64,000 nucleotides of DNA from VRUE01 sp963780815 (GTDB lineage: Bacteria > Actinomycetota > Thermoleophilia > Solirubrobacterales > 70-9): NCBI GenBank assembly GCA_963780815.1, contig CAWADG010000006.1:1-64000 (forward strand), given 5' to 3'. The translations under genes and the position numbers were made by a program. Each line of letters begins with the position of its first letter. Position 1 is the stretch's first letter. Of this stretch, positions 40,365 through 47,961 are shown piece by piece. Under the pieces are notes generated by a model. It saw only the letters and a list, made by a program, of their open reading frames with translations. It was not told the origin of the DNA and ran no database searches.

Positions 40365-41567
40365 CTAGCGTGGAACCAGCCTGTAGACCGGCCCTTCGAG
40401 CGAGGCGACGTAGACCCTGCCCCTGTCGTCTTCGCCGAACGAGGTCGGCGAGGCGACGGTCGGGCCGAGGACGTGGTCCCCGCTTGCCCGGTGCAGGTGC
40501 GGCACCAGGCTCCGCAGCTTCCCCTCGCAGAGGTCCGCGTATACGTAGTGGCGGTAGAGGCCGCCGAGGCTGTGATCGCGGACGACGACGCCGCCGATGA
40601 TCGAGCAGCTGCCGTCGCGGGTGTGGGGGTAGGCGAAGATCGGTTTCACGGTTCCGCCGGGGTCCGGGGTGCCGCTGTTTTCGTCGTGATAGGCGGAGTA
40701 GCCCTCGAACGCATCCCAGCCGAAGTTGGCTCCCGCCGCCCTGCCGACCGTGGTGTAGTCGAGCTCCTCGAAGCGGTTCTGGCCGACGTCGCCGATCGCG
40801 ATCCGCGGCGCGCCGCCGCTGACGGTGTCGAAGGAGAAGCGGAAAGGGTTCCGCAGCCCGTAGCTGTAGATCTCGCCGCGGCCCGGAGTGGCGCCCGCGA
40901 ACGGGTTGTCGGAGGGGATCGAGTAAGGCCGTCCGCTCGAGGGACGGGGGTCGATCCGGAGCAGCTTCCCCAACAGGACGTTCTTGTTCTGGGCGTTGTT
41001 GGGCGGGTCGCCGCCGGAGCCGCCGTCGCCGGTCCCGAAATAGAGGAGGTTGCCGAGGAACTGAAGCTGGCCCCCGTTGTGGTTGGCGAAGCCCGGATGC
41101 GGGATCGTGATCACGTTGCGGCGCGAGCCGGCCGCACCCAGGGTCGCGGTGCGCCGCCTGAATTCGTCGACCCTGATGTTCCCCTGGCGATCCGTGTAGT
41201 AGACGTAGAACCTCCGTGTCCGCTTGTAATCGGGCGGGAAAGCGATCGAGAGCAGCCCGCGCTCGCCGCCGAAGTCGACCCGGCCCGAGATGTCGAGGAA
41301 CGGGTGGGGGAGGCGGTGGCCGCCGCTCAGGACCGCGACCCTGCCCGGCTGTTCGACCACGAACAGGAGCTTCGGGAACCCGGGCGCCCCGTCGATGAAG
41401 ACCGGGTCTTCGAAGGTCCCGATCTGCTTCAGGGCGACGCTCCCTCCGGCCCTCGCCGCCCCGGCCCCCGGTGGGGGGGCATCGTTTTCGCTTCCGGCGC
41501 CGCACGACTGCAGGGCGATCAACGCGAGCGCGACGGCCAAGATGCAGGCGCGGGCCCTGCGGTCCAT
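40365..41567 (-). CDS. PQQ-type sugar dehydrogenase (glucose/sorbosone dehydrogenase) lipoprotein
   Basis: 400 aa. MDRRARACILAVALALIALQ followed by Cys is a lipoprotein signal. The mature beta-propeller shows LLSIAFPPDYKRTRRFYVYY, GQLQFLGNLLYFGTGDGGSGGDPPNNAQN, GLRNPFRFSFD and IAIGDVGQNRFEELD, signatures of soluble PQQ-dependent aldose dehydrogenases. They oxidise sugars outside the membrane with PQQ; whether this organism makes PQQ is not visible here. It lies 10 bp downstream of another lipoprotein gene on the same strand. Confidence 0.92.
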   Translation of the reverse strand: MDRRARACILAVALALIALQSCGAGSENDAPPPGAGAARAGGSVALKQIGTFEDPVFIDGAPGFPKLLFVVEQPGRVAVLSGGHRLPHPFLDISGRVDFGGERGLLSIAFPPDYKRTRRFYVYYTDRQGNIRVDEFRRRTATLGAAGSRRNVITIPHPGFANHNGGQLQFLGNLLYFGTGDGGSGGDPPNNAQNKNVLLGKLLRIDPRPSSGRPYSIPSDNPFAGATPGRGEIYSYGLRNPFRFSFDTVSGGAPRIAIGDVGQNRFEELDYTTVGRAAGANFGWDAFEGYSAYHDENSGTPDPGGTVKPIFAYPHTRDGSCSIIGGVVVRDHSLGGLYRHYVYADLCEGKLRSLVPHLHRASGDHVLGPTVASPTSFGEDDRGRVYVASLEGPVYRLVPR

Positions 41568-41577
41568 CCGGGGAACG

Positions 41578-42255
41578 CTACTTGTTGGGGTTCCTCGGTT
41601 CCTTCACTTCGACGACTTCGCCGGCGCCGTTGACGGTCACGTTCTGGACCTCCGGGCTGATCGTCGTCGCGAACGAGCCCCCCGGCTCGGCGCCTCCGGA
41701 GGTCTTGAGCTTGACGTCGCCGAACGAGCCGATCGAGTACTCCAACCGGTAGCTGCCCTTGCGCGACGCCGAGACCTTCCAGACGACTTCCTGTGTCGAT
41801 CCCGGTTCCAGCGCGCCGAACGTGAAGGTCTTGAGCGCCGCCCCTTCCGCGCCGCCCGGCTTCGATGAGCCGACCAGCTTCGGGTAGGTCGCGGAGAGGA
41901 CCCAGACCGGGCGGTCGGGTTGAGCGAGGCCGGGCTGGGGATCGCGGATCGCGAACGGAAGGGTTGCCTCTTCGCCTTCCTTGCCGGCGATCGAGATCGT
42001 GTAGGTGACAGCGGGGATCGGGTCTTCGCCTTCATTGCGGACCCCGAGCTTCAGCAGCGAGGTCTGACCGAGGCTCTGCTCGGTCGGGAAGCTGGCGTTC
42101 ACGACCCTGACCTCGCGGTTACCGCTCGGTTCTTCGGAGCTCGAGCCGCCGCAGCCGGCGAGGATCGCGGCGCCGATCAGCGCGCTGAATGTGGCAGCGA
42201 CGCCGATTCGGGAACGCCGGCGCGGTCTGAGGCGGTTCCCCCCCGAGAGCTCCAA
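41578..42255 (-). CDS. lipoprotein with DUF4352-like/CARDB-like beta domain
   Basis: 225 aa. A cationic N-terminus and ATFSALIGAAILAGC form a lipoprotein signal (lipobox LAGC). The rest is a beta-sandwich of the type found in DUF4352/CARDB-like exported domains: SLLKLGVRNEGEDPIPAVTY and GALEPGSTQEVVWKVSASRK. A C-terminal Pro-Asn-Lys tail follows. It precedes the PQQ-type dehydrogenase in a probable two-gene lipoprotein operon. Substrate and role unknown. Confidence 0.8.
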   Translation of the reverse strand: MELSGGNRLRPRRRSRIGVAATFSALIGAAILAGCGGSSSEEPSGNREVRVVNASFPTEQSLGQTSLLKLGVRNEGEDPIPAVTYTISIAGKEGEEATLPFAIRDPQPGLAQPDRPVWVLSATYPKLVGSSKPGGAEGAALKTFTFGALEPGSTQEVVWKVSASRKGSYRLEYSIGSFGDVKLKTSGGAEPGGSFATTISPEVQNVTVNGAGEVVEVKEPRNPNK

Positions 42256-42414
42256 AGCGGCCGGAACATACCACGCGCTTTTGCGAGTTCAGCACCCCTT
42301 CACCGGCCTCGCCGGGGGTTAGTCCGATCTCAACAGTTGCGCCCAGCGCATCCCATACACTCAAATCACTGAGCGGAGTCAGGTGGAATTGACTCACCCG
42401 CCGGAGGAGAGCTG

Positions 42415-43224
42415 ATGGAAGCAGCCGCATCGATAGGCAGGAGGTTCTTGCCCGCCAAGTCGTTCTTCGAACAGGTGGGCGAAATGATGCTCCTCACCGG
42501 GCGGACGATCGTCTCCGCGATCCGGCCCCCCTATCCGTACGGCGAGGAGTTCATCGGCCAGTTCCTGTTCGCATTGCAGCTCTGCTGGTTCCCGCTATTG
42601 GTCTCGACGGTCGCGATCTGCTTCGGCGCCCCCGGCCTGCAGGCGGCGAACGTCCTCAACCTCTTTGGCGCGCTCGACCGGCTCGGCGGCTTCTTCGTCC
42701 TCGCCGCGATCCGCGAGATCGCCCCCGCGGTCACCGCCGTCGTCGTCGCCGGCGTCGCCGGCACCGCGATCACGGCAGACCTCGGGGCCCGCAAGATCCG
42801 CGAGGAGCTCGACGCCCTCCAGGTCCTCGGGGTCGACCCGATCAAGAACCTCGTCGTGCCGCGCTTCCTGGCGCTGATGCTGATCACCGGGCTGCTCGAC
42901 ATCTACGCGCTGATCTTCGGGATCACCGGCGGCATCCTCGCCGAGATCCTCTACAACCAGCCGCTCGGCGGGTTCTTCGCGACGCTGTTCTCGAACGCCT
43001 CGGTCACCGACCTCTGGGGCTCGGTGATCAAGTGCACGCTGTTCGGGGCGATCATCTCGGTTGTCTGCTGCTACAAGGGGATGACCGCGTCCGGCGGCGC
43101 CGCCGGCGTCGGCCGCGCCGTCAACCAGGCGGTGGTGATCTCGTTCATGGGCGTCTTCGCGTTCAACTACGTCTTCACCCAGACCCTGCTCGCGACCAAC
43201 CCCGAGCTGCAGACGATCAGGTAG
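42415..43224 (+). CDS. MlaE/YrbE-type ABC transporter permease (first)
   Basis: 269 aa from ATG 42415 with GGAGGAG 6 bp upstream. An amphipathic N-terminal segment precedes about five membrane spans. The MlaE signature REIAPAVTAVVVAGVAGTAITADLG then DALQVLGVDPIKNLVVPRF is present, and the C-terminal GVFAFNYVFTQTL. These permeases move lipids, usually with MCE proteins. A second permease, an MlaF-like ATPase and a redoxin follow in one operon. The 159 bp upstream hold the promoter region; no operator is obvious. Confidence 0.92.
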   Translation: MEAAASIGRRFLPAKSFFEQVGEMMLLTGRTIVSAIRPPYPYGEEFIGQFLFALQLCWFPLLVSTVAICFGAPGLQAANVLNLFGALDRLGGFFVLAAIREIAPAVTAVVVAGVAGTAITADLGARKIREELDALQVLGVDPIKNLVVPRFLALMLITGLLDIYALIFGITGGILAEILYNQPLGGFFATLFSNASVTDLWGSVIKCTLFGAIISVVCCYKGMTASGGAAGVGRAVNQAVVISFMGVFAFNYVFTQTLLATNPELQTIR

Positions 43225-43229
43225 GGAGC

Positions 43230-44027
43230 GTGGGCGCCTGGCTCGAAATCCCGCGCGGCTGGCTCGACTCTTTCGGCGAGATCGCCCGTTTCGGATCGCG
43301 CGTCGCCGGCCTCGTCTACTCGGGCCGGGTCCTGAAGTTCTTCGGCGAGAGCCTGCGCCAGGCGGGGATCCTGATCCTCGGCTCGGCACTGATCATCTGG
43401 GGCCTGATCTTCGTCCTCGGCCTCACCTGCGGGATCGAGGGCGCCTACCTGTTCCGCGCCCAGGGCGCGCCCGCCTACGCCGGGCTGTTCTCGGCCTGGT
43501 GCGACCTGCGCGAGGTCCTGCCCTACGCGTTCGGGTACATGCTCTCGGCCAAGGTCGGGACCGGGATCGTCGCCGAGCTCGGCGCGATGCGGATCTCGGA
43601 CGAGATCGACGCGCTCGAGGTGATGGGGGTGCAGCCGGTCACATTCCTCTGCGCGACCCGCCTCTTCGCGGCCTGGATCACGTTCCCGTTCATTTACCTG
43701 GTCGGGATCGGCGTCATGTATTTCGCCAGCTACCTCGCCGTCGTCGAACAGATCGGCGACGTCTCATCGGGCGGGTACCTGCTGATCTTCTGGATGTTCC
43801 AGAACCCTCTCGACCTCTTCTACAGTCTTGTCAAGGGCATGTTCATGGCGACCGCGATCGTGATGGTCGGCTGCTACTACGGCTACACCGCCTCGGGAGG
43901 GCCGGTCGGCGTCGGCACGGCGACCGCCAAGTCGATGGTGCTAAACATCGTCTTAGTCCACATCATCGGGATGTTGGGGACCCTGGTGTTCTGGGGGGCG
44001 AATCCGAGGGCGCCGATAGGAGGCTGA
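43230..44027 (+). CDS. MlaE/YrbE-type ABC transporter permease (second)
   Basis: 265 aa from GTG 43230, 5 bp after the first permease. LREVLPYAFGYMLSAKVGTGIVAELGAMRISDEIDAL then EVMGVQPVTFLCATRLFAAW is the MlaE core; four to five helices follow. Two different permeases beside one ATPase is the usual actinobacterial mce-operon layout, but no MCE substrate-binding genes follow. Heterodimeric lipid export/import channel is the likely role. Confidence 0.92.
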   Translation: MGAWLEIPRGWLDSFGEIARFGSRVAGLVYSGRVLKFFGESLRQAGILILGSALIIWGLIFVLGLTCGIEGAYLFRAQGAPAYAGLFSAWCDLREVLPYAFGYMLSAKVGTGIVAELGAMRISDEIDALEVMGVQPVTFLCATRLFAAWITFPFIYLVGIGVMYFASYLAVVEQIGDVSSGGYLLIFWMFQNPLDLFYSLVKGMFMATAIVMVGCYYGYTASGGPVGVGTATAKSMVLNIVLVHIIGMLGTLVFWGANPRAPIGG

Positions 44028-44035
44028 CGAGAGAG

Positions 44036-44953
44036 ATGGCGACAGAGCAGGGCCAGGAGACGCTGAGCGAGGAGCCGACCGGGCCGTACATGAGCGAGGA
44101 CGGGGCGGTCATGGGGCGTGACTTCGTGATCCCAGGCGTCGACCCGAGCGAGTCCGACCCCTACCGCTTCCACACCGGCCGCAAGCGCGACCACGGCGGC
44201 GAGGACGCGATCGAGGTGATCGACCTCGTCAAGCAGTTCGGCCGGGCGAGGATCCTCAACGGCCTCAACCTCGGCCTGCCCGAAGACCAGGTCTCGATGG
44301 TGCTCGGGCCCTCGGGGACCGGCAAGAGCGTCCTGATCAAGCACATCGTCGGCCTTCTCTACCCCGACTCCGGCGATGTCCTCGTCCACGGCGAATCGAT
44401 CCCGAACATGAGCGACGACGAGCTCTTCGAGGTGCGGAAAAAGTTCGGCCTCCTGTTCCAGGACGGCGCACTCTTCGGCTCGATGAACATCTACGACAAC
44501 ACCGCCTTTCCGCTCCGCCAGCACACCGACAAAGGCGAGGAGGAGATCGGCGAGATCGTCAACCGGCGGCTGAAGGAGGTCGGCCTCTCCGAGGCGACCT
44601 ACAAGATGCCGAACGAGCTCTCGGGCGGGATGCGCAAGCGCGCCGGCTTCGCCCGCGCGCTGGTCCTCGAACCGGCGATCGTCATGTTCGACGAGCCCGA
44701 CTCGGGCCTCGACCCGGTCCGCACGGCGCTCCTCTGCGAGCTGATCCGCGAGGTCCACGCCGAGCACGGCGGTTGCTACCTGACGATCAGCCACGACCTC
44801 AACACCGCGCGCCGGATCGCCGACTTCCTGGCCGTCCTCTGGAACGGCAAGATCGTCGAGTCCGGCCCCAAAGAAGAGCTCTTCGACTCCGAAAACGCCT
44901 TCGTAGCGCAGTTCCTCAAAGCGGACGTCACCGGCCCGCTCTCGATGGATTGA
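44036..44953 (+). CDS. MlaF-like ABC transporter ATP-binding protein
   Basis: 305 aa from ATG 44036. After a ~50-residue charged N-terminal extension come Walker A (LGPSGTGKSVLIKHIVGLL), Q-loop (LLFQDGALFGSM), signature (NELSGGMRKRAGFARAL), Walker B (PAIVMFDEPDSGLDP) and H-loop (LTISHDL). The extension is longer than in most MlaF proteins. It energises the two MlaE permeases upstream; the DSGLDP variant of D-loop is normal for the family. Stop codon overlaps the next gene's TTG start. Confidence 0.94.
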   Translation: MATEQGQETLSEEPTGPYMSEDGAVMGRDFVIPGVDPSESDPYRFHTGRKRDHGGEDAIEVIDLVKQFGRARILNGLNLGLPEDQVSMVLGPSGTGKSVLIKHIVGLLYPDSGDVLVHGESIPNMSDDELFEVRKKFGLLFQDGALFGSMNIYDNTAFPLRQHTDKGEEEIGEIVNRRLKEVGLSEATYKMPNELSGGMRKRAGFARALVLEPAIVMFDEPDSGLDPVRTALLCELIREVHAEHGGCYLTISHDLNTARRIADFLAVLWNGKIVESGPKEELFDSENAFVAQFLKADVTGPLSMD

Positions 44954-45609
44954 GGGACCGGTACACGATCCTCGTCGGCATTGTCTTCCTGGCCGTGATC
45001 GTGGTCGCCGTGATCAGCAAAATCGGCCAGGGAGGGGAGGGCACTCTCGGGCTCGAACACCGGCCGGAGCGCTGGCCGCTGCCGGAGTTCGCCGTCCCCG
45101 ACGCCGCCGGCGAACTCGAAGGCGACGCCAACATCGCCCAGGACGACTGCTCGACCTCGCAGCTGCCCTGCCCCCCGGATGTCCGCCGCGAGCCGGCCTG
45201 CAGGATCTCGGTCCCGGGCTCGATCCGTGTCTGCGACCTGTTCGACCGCCCGTCGCTGATTTCGTTCTGGTTCACAAAGGGGGGCGACGACTGCATCACC
45301 GAGCAGGATGCGGTCGACCGGGCCTACAGGCGCTACGGTGAGCAGGTGCGATTCCTATCCGTCGACATCCGCGACGATCGGGACAGGGTTCGCGACCTGA
45401 TCCGGGAACGCCGCTGGGCGATGCCGGTCGGGTACGACCGCGATGGCGCTGTGGCCAGCCTCTACCGGGTGGGAGGCTGTCCGACCTTCGCCTACGCCTA
45501 TCCCGGAGGCACCCTGGAGGACGCGAGCGTCGGCGTTCTCAGCGCCGATCAGCTCGGGCAACGGATCGAGAGCCTCCTGCGGGCAACCGCGAGGGCTGAA
45601 CGGGGTTGA
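44950..45609 (+). CDS. membrane-anchored redoxin/thioredoxin-like protein
   Basis: 219 aa from TTG 44950, overlapping the ATPase stop. One N-terminal membrane helix (YTILVGIVFLAVIVVAVIS) is followed by an extracytoplasmic domain with a thioredoxin/TlpA-like core: LISFWFTKGGDDCITEQDAV, RFLSVDIRDDRDRVRDLI and a cis-Pro loop VGGCPTFAYAYPGG. The classical CxxC is reduced to one Cys at the active-site position (GGDDC). Four further Cys in the early domain may pair. Location in a lipid-transport operon suggests disulfide chemistry of envelope partners (inference). Confidence 0.8.
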   Translation: MRDRYTILVGIVFLAVIVVAVISKIGQGGEGTLGLEHRPERWPLPEFAVPDAAGELEGDANIAQDDCSTSQLPCPPDVRREPACRISVPGSIRVCDLFDRPSLISFWFTKGGDDCITEQDAVDRAYRRYGEQVRFLSVDIRDDRDRVRDLIRERRWAMPVGYDRDGAVASLYRVGGCPTFAYAYPGGTLEDASVGVLSADQLGQRIESLLRATARAERG

Positions 45610-45610
45610 G

Positions 45611-46282
45611 GTGGGGGCCGACCCCGCACGCACCGATCTCGGCTGGGAGCCGGCCCCCGAGCCCGGCTGGGTCGCTCCGCGGATCGCCGCCGAGTTCCCC
45701 GGCCTGGCGATCTCCTCGATTGTCGTCGACGGCCGTCCCGGCCGCAGCCCGGAGCCGGTCCGACGGCGCCTCCGCGACCTGTCCGATCGCTTCTACGGGT
45801 TCCACGCCGTTCGGATGCGGGAACGGCCGATCCCCTGGGCGTACCGCACCTTCTTCCGCCAGATCGGGCTCGACCCCGATCGCACCCGGACACCGGTCGA
45901 GGACCTCGCGCTCGAGCGGCTGCGTGAGGGCGCCTTCAAGGCGCACGGGCTGCCGGCCGACGCGGTGACGATCGCGACGATCGAGACCGGTGTCGCCCTG
46001 CGCCTGTTCGACGCCGAGCAGCTCAGCGGCAAACTCTGCGTCCGCGACTCGGCGCCCAGCGAGGTGCTCGCCGGTAGGCCGGGCGAGCTGTCACCGGGGA
46101 CGCTGGTGATCGCCGATGAGAAATCCCCTGCCGGCCTGCTCTTCGGCGCCACCTCCGAGGCGTGCGCCGTCACCCCGGCGACGCGTCGGATCGCGATCGC
46201 CGCGGTCCAGGTCAGCGGCGTGCCCCAGATCGCGGTCGACGAGGCGCTCTGGATGACAGCGGCGACGCTCGAGGCCGCCTAG
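45611..46282 (+). CDS. B3/B4 tRNA-binding-domain protein
   Basis: 223 aa from GTG 45611, one base after the preceding stop. The pattern of a PheRS-beta B3/B4 domain is visible: WAYRTFFRQIGLDPDRTRTP, RTPVEDLALERLREG, and a late strand set TLVIADEKSPAGLLFGATSEACAVTP. Stand-alone B3/B4 proteins are thought to edit or trans-edit mischarged amino acids or handle tRNA, though function is not proven. The gene overlaps a 12-bp terminator hairpin at its stop codon. Confidence 0.85.
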   Translation: MGADPARTDLGWEPAPEPGWVAPRIAAEFPGLAISSIVVDGRPGRSPEPVRRRLRDLSDRFYGFHAVRMRERPIPWAYRTFFRQIGLDPDRTRTPVEDLALERLREGAFKAHGLPADAVTIATIETGVALRLFDAEQLSGKLCVRDSAPSEVLAGRPGELSPGTLVIADEKSPAGLLFGATSEACAVTPATRRIAIAAVQVSGVPQIAVDEALWMTAATLEAA

Positions 46283-46293
46283 CGGCCTCGAGC
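46267..46293. terminator. hairpin terminator at B3/B4 gene stop
   Basis: Perfect 12-bp arms GCTCGAGGCCGC (46267-46278) and GCGGCCTCGAGC (46282-46293) with loop CTA, so the TAG stop (46280-46282) sits in the loop and right arm. A short CCCCC-TT run follows. It closes the operon that begins with the MlaE permeases. Confidence 0.8.
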
Positions 46294-46351
46294 CCCCTTA
46301 ACGAAGCCCTCTCATCGGGGGCCGTGCGGTCATCTACACTCGGTTTGGGTT

Positions 46352-46861
46352 ATGCCGGATCTGCTTTATCGAGACAGCCGGACTGAGCCACTTTCCGGCG
46401 GGGACGAGCTTCTCGCCCGCGCTGAGCTGAGGCGTCAGATCGGCCGCTTGGAGCGACAGCTCGCGGCGGTCGTCGCCGAGGCGTTCCCGCGATTCCGGGT
46501 CGACGCGGCGGTGCCCGCCGCGTCGCGGGAGCCCCGCGCGCTCGGCCTCGGCGAGCTCGAGTCGGTGCGCGACGCCCTCGCCGCTCAGGTCGCGGACGGG
46601 CGCCGGGCGCTGTTGGAGCGCGCCGAGCTCGAGACCGCCAACCGCGAGCTGCTCGAGCGGATGCTGGCGGCCCCGCAGGAGCACAGGTGGCTTCGGATCT
46701 CCCGCGCCGACATCGGCGAGCCGGGCTGCGGCCACTGGCACTCGCGGCCTGTGCTGGGCCCGCTCGGGATGTTGATGGGCTGGTGGCGCGTCAAGGTCTC
46801 CTCCGGATGCCCGTTATCCGGACGGCTTGCGGCCGTTGAGCGCGAAGCCGGAGCGGGGTGA
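46352..46861 (+). CDS. conserved protein with coiled coil and Cys/Trp-rich C-terminus
   Basis: 169 aa from ATG 46352. Residues ~20-105 are a charged coiled-coil (LLARAELRRQIGRLERQLAA, LLERAELETANRELLERML). The C-terminal part, SRADIGEPGCGHWHSRPVLG, then MLMGWWRVKVSSGCP, is compact with two Cys and several Trp and His and looks like a conserved functional module. I recall similar hypothetical proteins in Thermoleophilia but no characterised one. A metal or redox site is conceivable. It overlaps the next gene by 35 bp. Confidence 0.72.
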   Translation: MPDLLYRDSRTEPLSGGDELLARAELRRQIGRLERQLAAVVAEAFPRFRVDAAVPAASREPRALGLGELESVRDALAAQVADGRRALLERAELETANRELLERMLAAPQEHRWLRISRADIGEPGCGHWHSRPVLGPLGMLMGWWRVKVSSGCPLSGRLAAVEREAGAG

Positions 46862-47237
46862 CGAGCGACCCCCGGCTCCGTGGGGCAAGTTCCCCCTCGC
46901 CGAGCTGACGATCCTCGCCGGGATCGTCCTCTTGGTCATCGGGTTCATCGGCGGCAGCCCGACAGCGCTGGGCCTGGGGATCGTGCTCGGGGCCCTGGGA
47001 GGGCTGGAGGTCTCGGTCCGCGAGCACTTCGCCGGCTATCGCTCGCACTCGACGCTGCTCGCCGGAACGGTGCTGGTGGTGGTCACCGGCGGCCTTCTCT
47101 ACTTGGTCGGGCTGGCCCTGGCGATCTCCCTCGCGATCGGCGCGGTTGCGTTCGCCGCCGCTTTCCTTGCCCTGCGGGCCGCCTTTCGCCGCGCCTCGGG
47201 CGGGCTCTCCTACAAGGTCGGCGGCCTCCGCGGCTAG
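46827..47237 (+). CDS. polytopic membrane protein, unknown
   Basis: 136 aa; start TTG 46827 or TTG 46836. A basic, Pro-rich N-terminus precedes three or four hydrophobic helices (ELTILAGIVLLVIGFIGG, ALGLGIVLGALGGLEVSV, STLLAGTVLVVVTGGLLYLV). It overlaps the coiled-coil gene upstream and is convergent with mIHF. Similar to small actinobacterial membrane proteins of unknown role. Confidence 0.7.
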   Translation: MRPLSAKPERGDERPPAPWGKFPLAELTILAGIVLLVIGFIGGSPTALGLGIVLGALGGLEVSVREHFAGYRSHSTLLAGTVLVVVTGGLLYLVGLALAISLAIGAVAFAAAFLALRAAFRRASGGLSYKVGGLRG

Positions 47238-47247
47238 CCGGACGGCT

Positions 47248-47607
47248 TCAGACGAAGAGGGAGTCCCGCGGACCGGATTTCGCCAGCAGCGCACCGGCGA
47301 GAAGCGAGCGCTGACGCGCCGTCAGGGTTCCGAGCCGCTTGTTCTCGTTCAACCCCAGGCCTTGGAGGAACTTGCGCGCGCGGGTCCGGCCCCAGCGCCG
47401 CTGGCTGGTAAGCAGCTCGGCGAGGGTCATGCTCTCGGTCTCCCATGGGGACTCCTCGATGATCCCGGCGACATCGACCTCACCGCGCGCGATCGATCGC
47501 TTCAGCTCGGCTCTCGCAAGGCGGACGCGGTTTGCGCGAGCGAGTGCCTGCATGTGCTGGGGGGCGGTTGCGGTCGTTGAAGCAGGGGCAATCGCAGCAG
47601 AGTTCAC
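47248..47607 (-). CDS. mihF: integration host factor, actinobacterial type (mIHF)
   Basis: 119 aa from GTG 47607 with AAGGAG 6 bp upstream; longer frames are leader translation. ALARANRVRLARAELKRSIA, then GIIEESPWETESMTLAELL, LTSQRRWGRTRARKFLQGL and LGTLTARQRSLLAGAL match the mIHF/sIHF nucleoid protein throughout, including the helix-two-turn-helix basic face. It compacts and bends DNA and is typically essential in mycobacteria. A sigma-70-type promoter and a 115-nt leader lie upstream. Confidence 0.96.
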   Translation of the reverse strand: MNSAAIAPASTTATAPQHMQALARANRVRLARAELKRSIARGEVDVAGIIEESPWETESMTLAELLTSQRRWGRTRARKFLQGLGLNENKRLGTLTARQRSLLAGALLAKSGPRDSLFV

Positions 47608-47728
47608 AAGGGCTCCTTCCCTGAGGTGACTGAAACTGGGGTAACTCCCGCGCCCAGCCTGGCAGTCGCCAGTCGCGTCGAGTGTCTTTCGCCGCCTCCC
47701 TGCCCCGGGAAGCAGCAACGAGGTGGGC

Positions 47729-47757
47729 AAGCTATTCGGCCCAGGGGTGAGCGTCAA
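47729..47757 (-). promoter_or_regulatory. probable sigma-70-type promoter of mihF
   Basis: On the minus strand, TTGACG (47757-47752) is followed by a 17-nt spacer and TAGCTT (47734-47729). The -35 matches consensus at five of six positions and the spacing is ideal. The start would lie near 47722, giving a ~115-nt leader before GTG 47607. Confidence 0.6.
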
Positions 47758-47849
47758 CCCAGGCCCAACGAACTGGCCGTGACTCGTTCGCTAAGAGCAA
47801 CAAATTTCCCGCCGCGGCGATCTTGTCCGATTCTGTACAAGGGCGAAAC

Positions 47850-47865
47850 TACCCCGACCGGGGTA
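47850..47865. promoter_or_regulatory. small palindrome in mihF upstream region
   Basis: Arms TACCCCG (47850-47856) and CGGGGTA (47859-47865) separated by AC. The 9-mer GGGGTAACT in its right side (47860-47868) recurs at 47638-47646, on the other side of the promoter. The pair could be regulator binding sites for mihF; this is inference. Confidence 0.35.
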
Positions 47866-47877
47866 ACTAAAACCCCC

Positions 47878-47959
47878 GCCGCCTCCTCTGCTCCCGCTCG
47901 GGCCAAGAGAGACAGAGATGGATTGGCCCTCGGTTCCGCGTCCGCTCCGGCGGGTGGCG
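47878..47959 (+). repeat. dispersed structured repeat, copy C
   Basis: Begins GCCGCCTCCTCTGCTCCCG and carries diverged core GACAGAGATGGATTGGCCCT (47911-47930), then TTCCGCGTCCG and a shortened right end. It ends 2 bp before the stop codon of the serine-palmitoyltransferase-like gene. The 354-bp interval 47608-47961 contains only this repeat, the mihF leader/promoter and the small palindrome. Confidence 0.8.
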
Positions 47960-47961
47960 CC

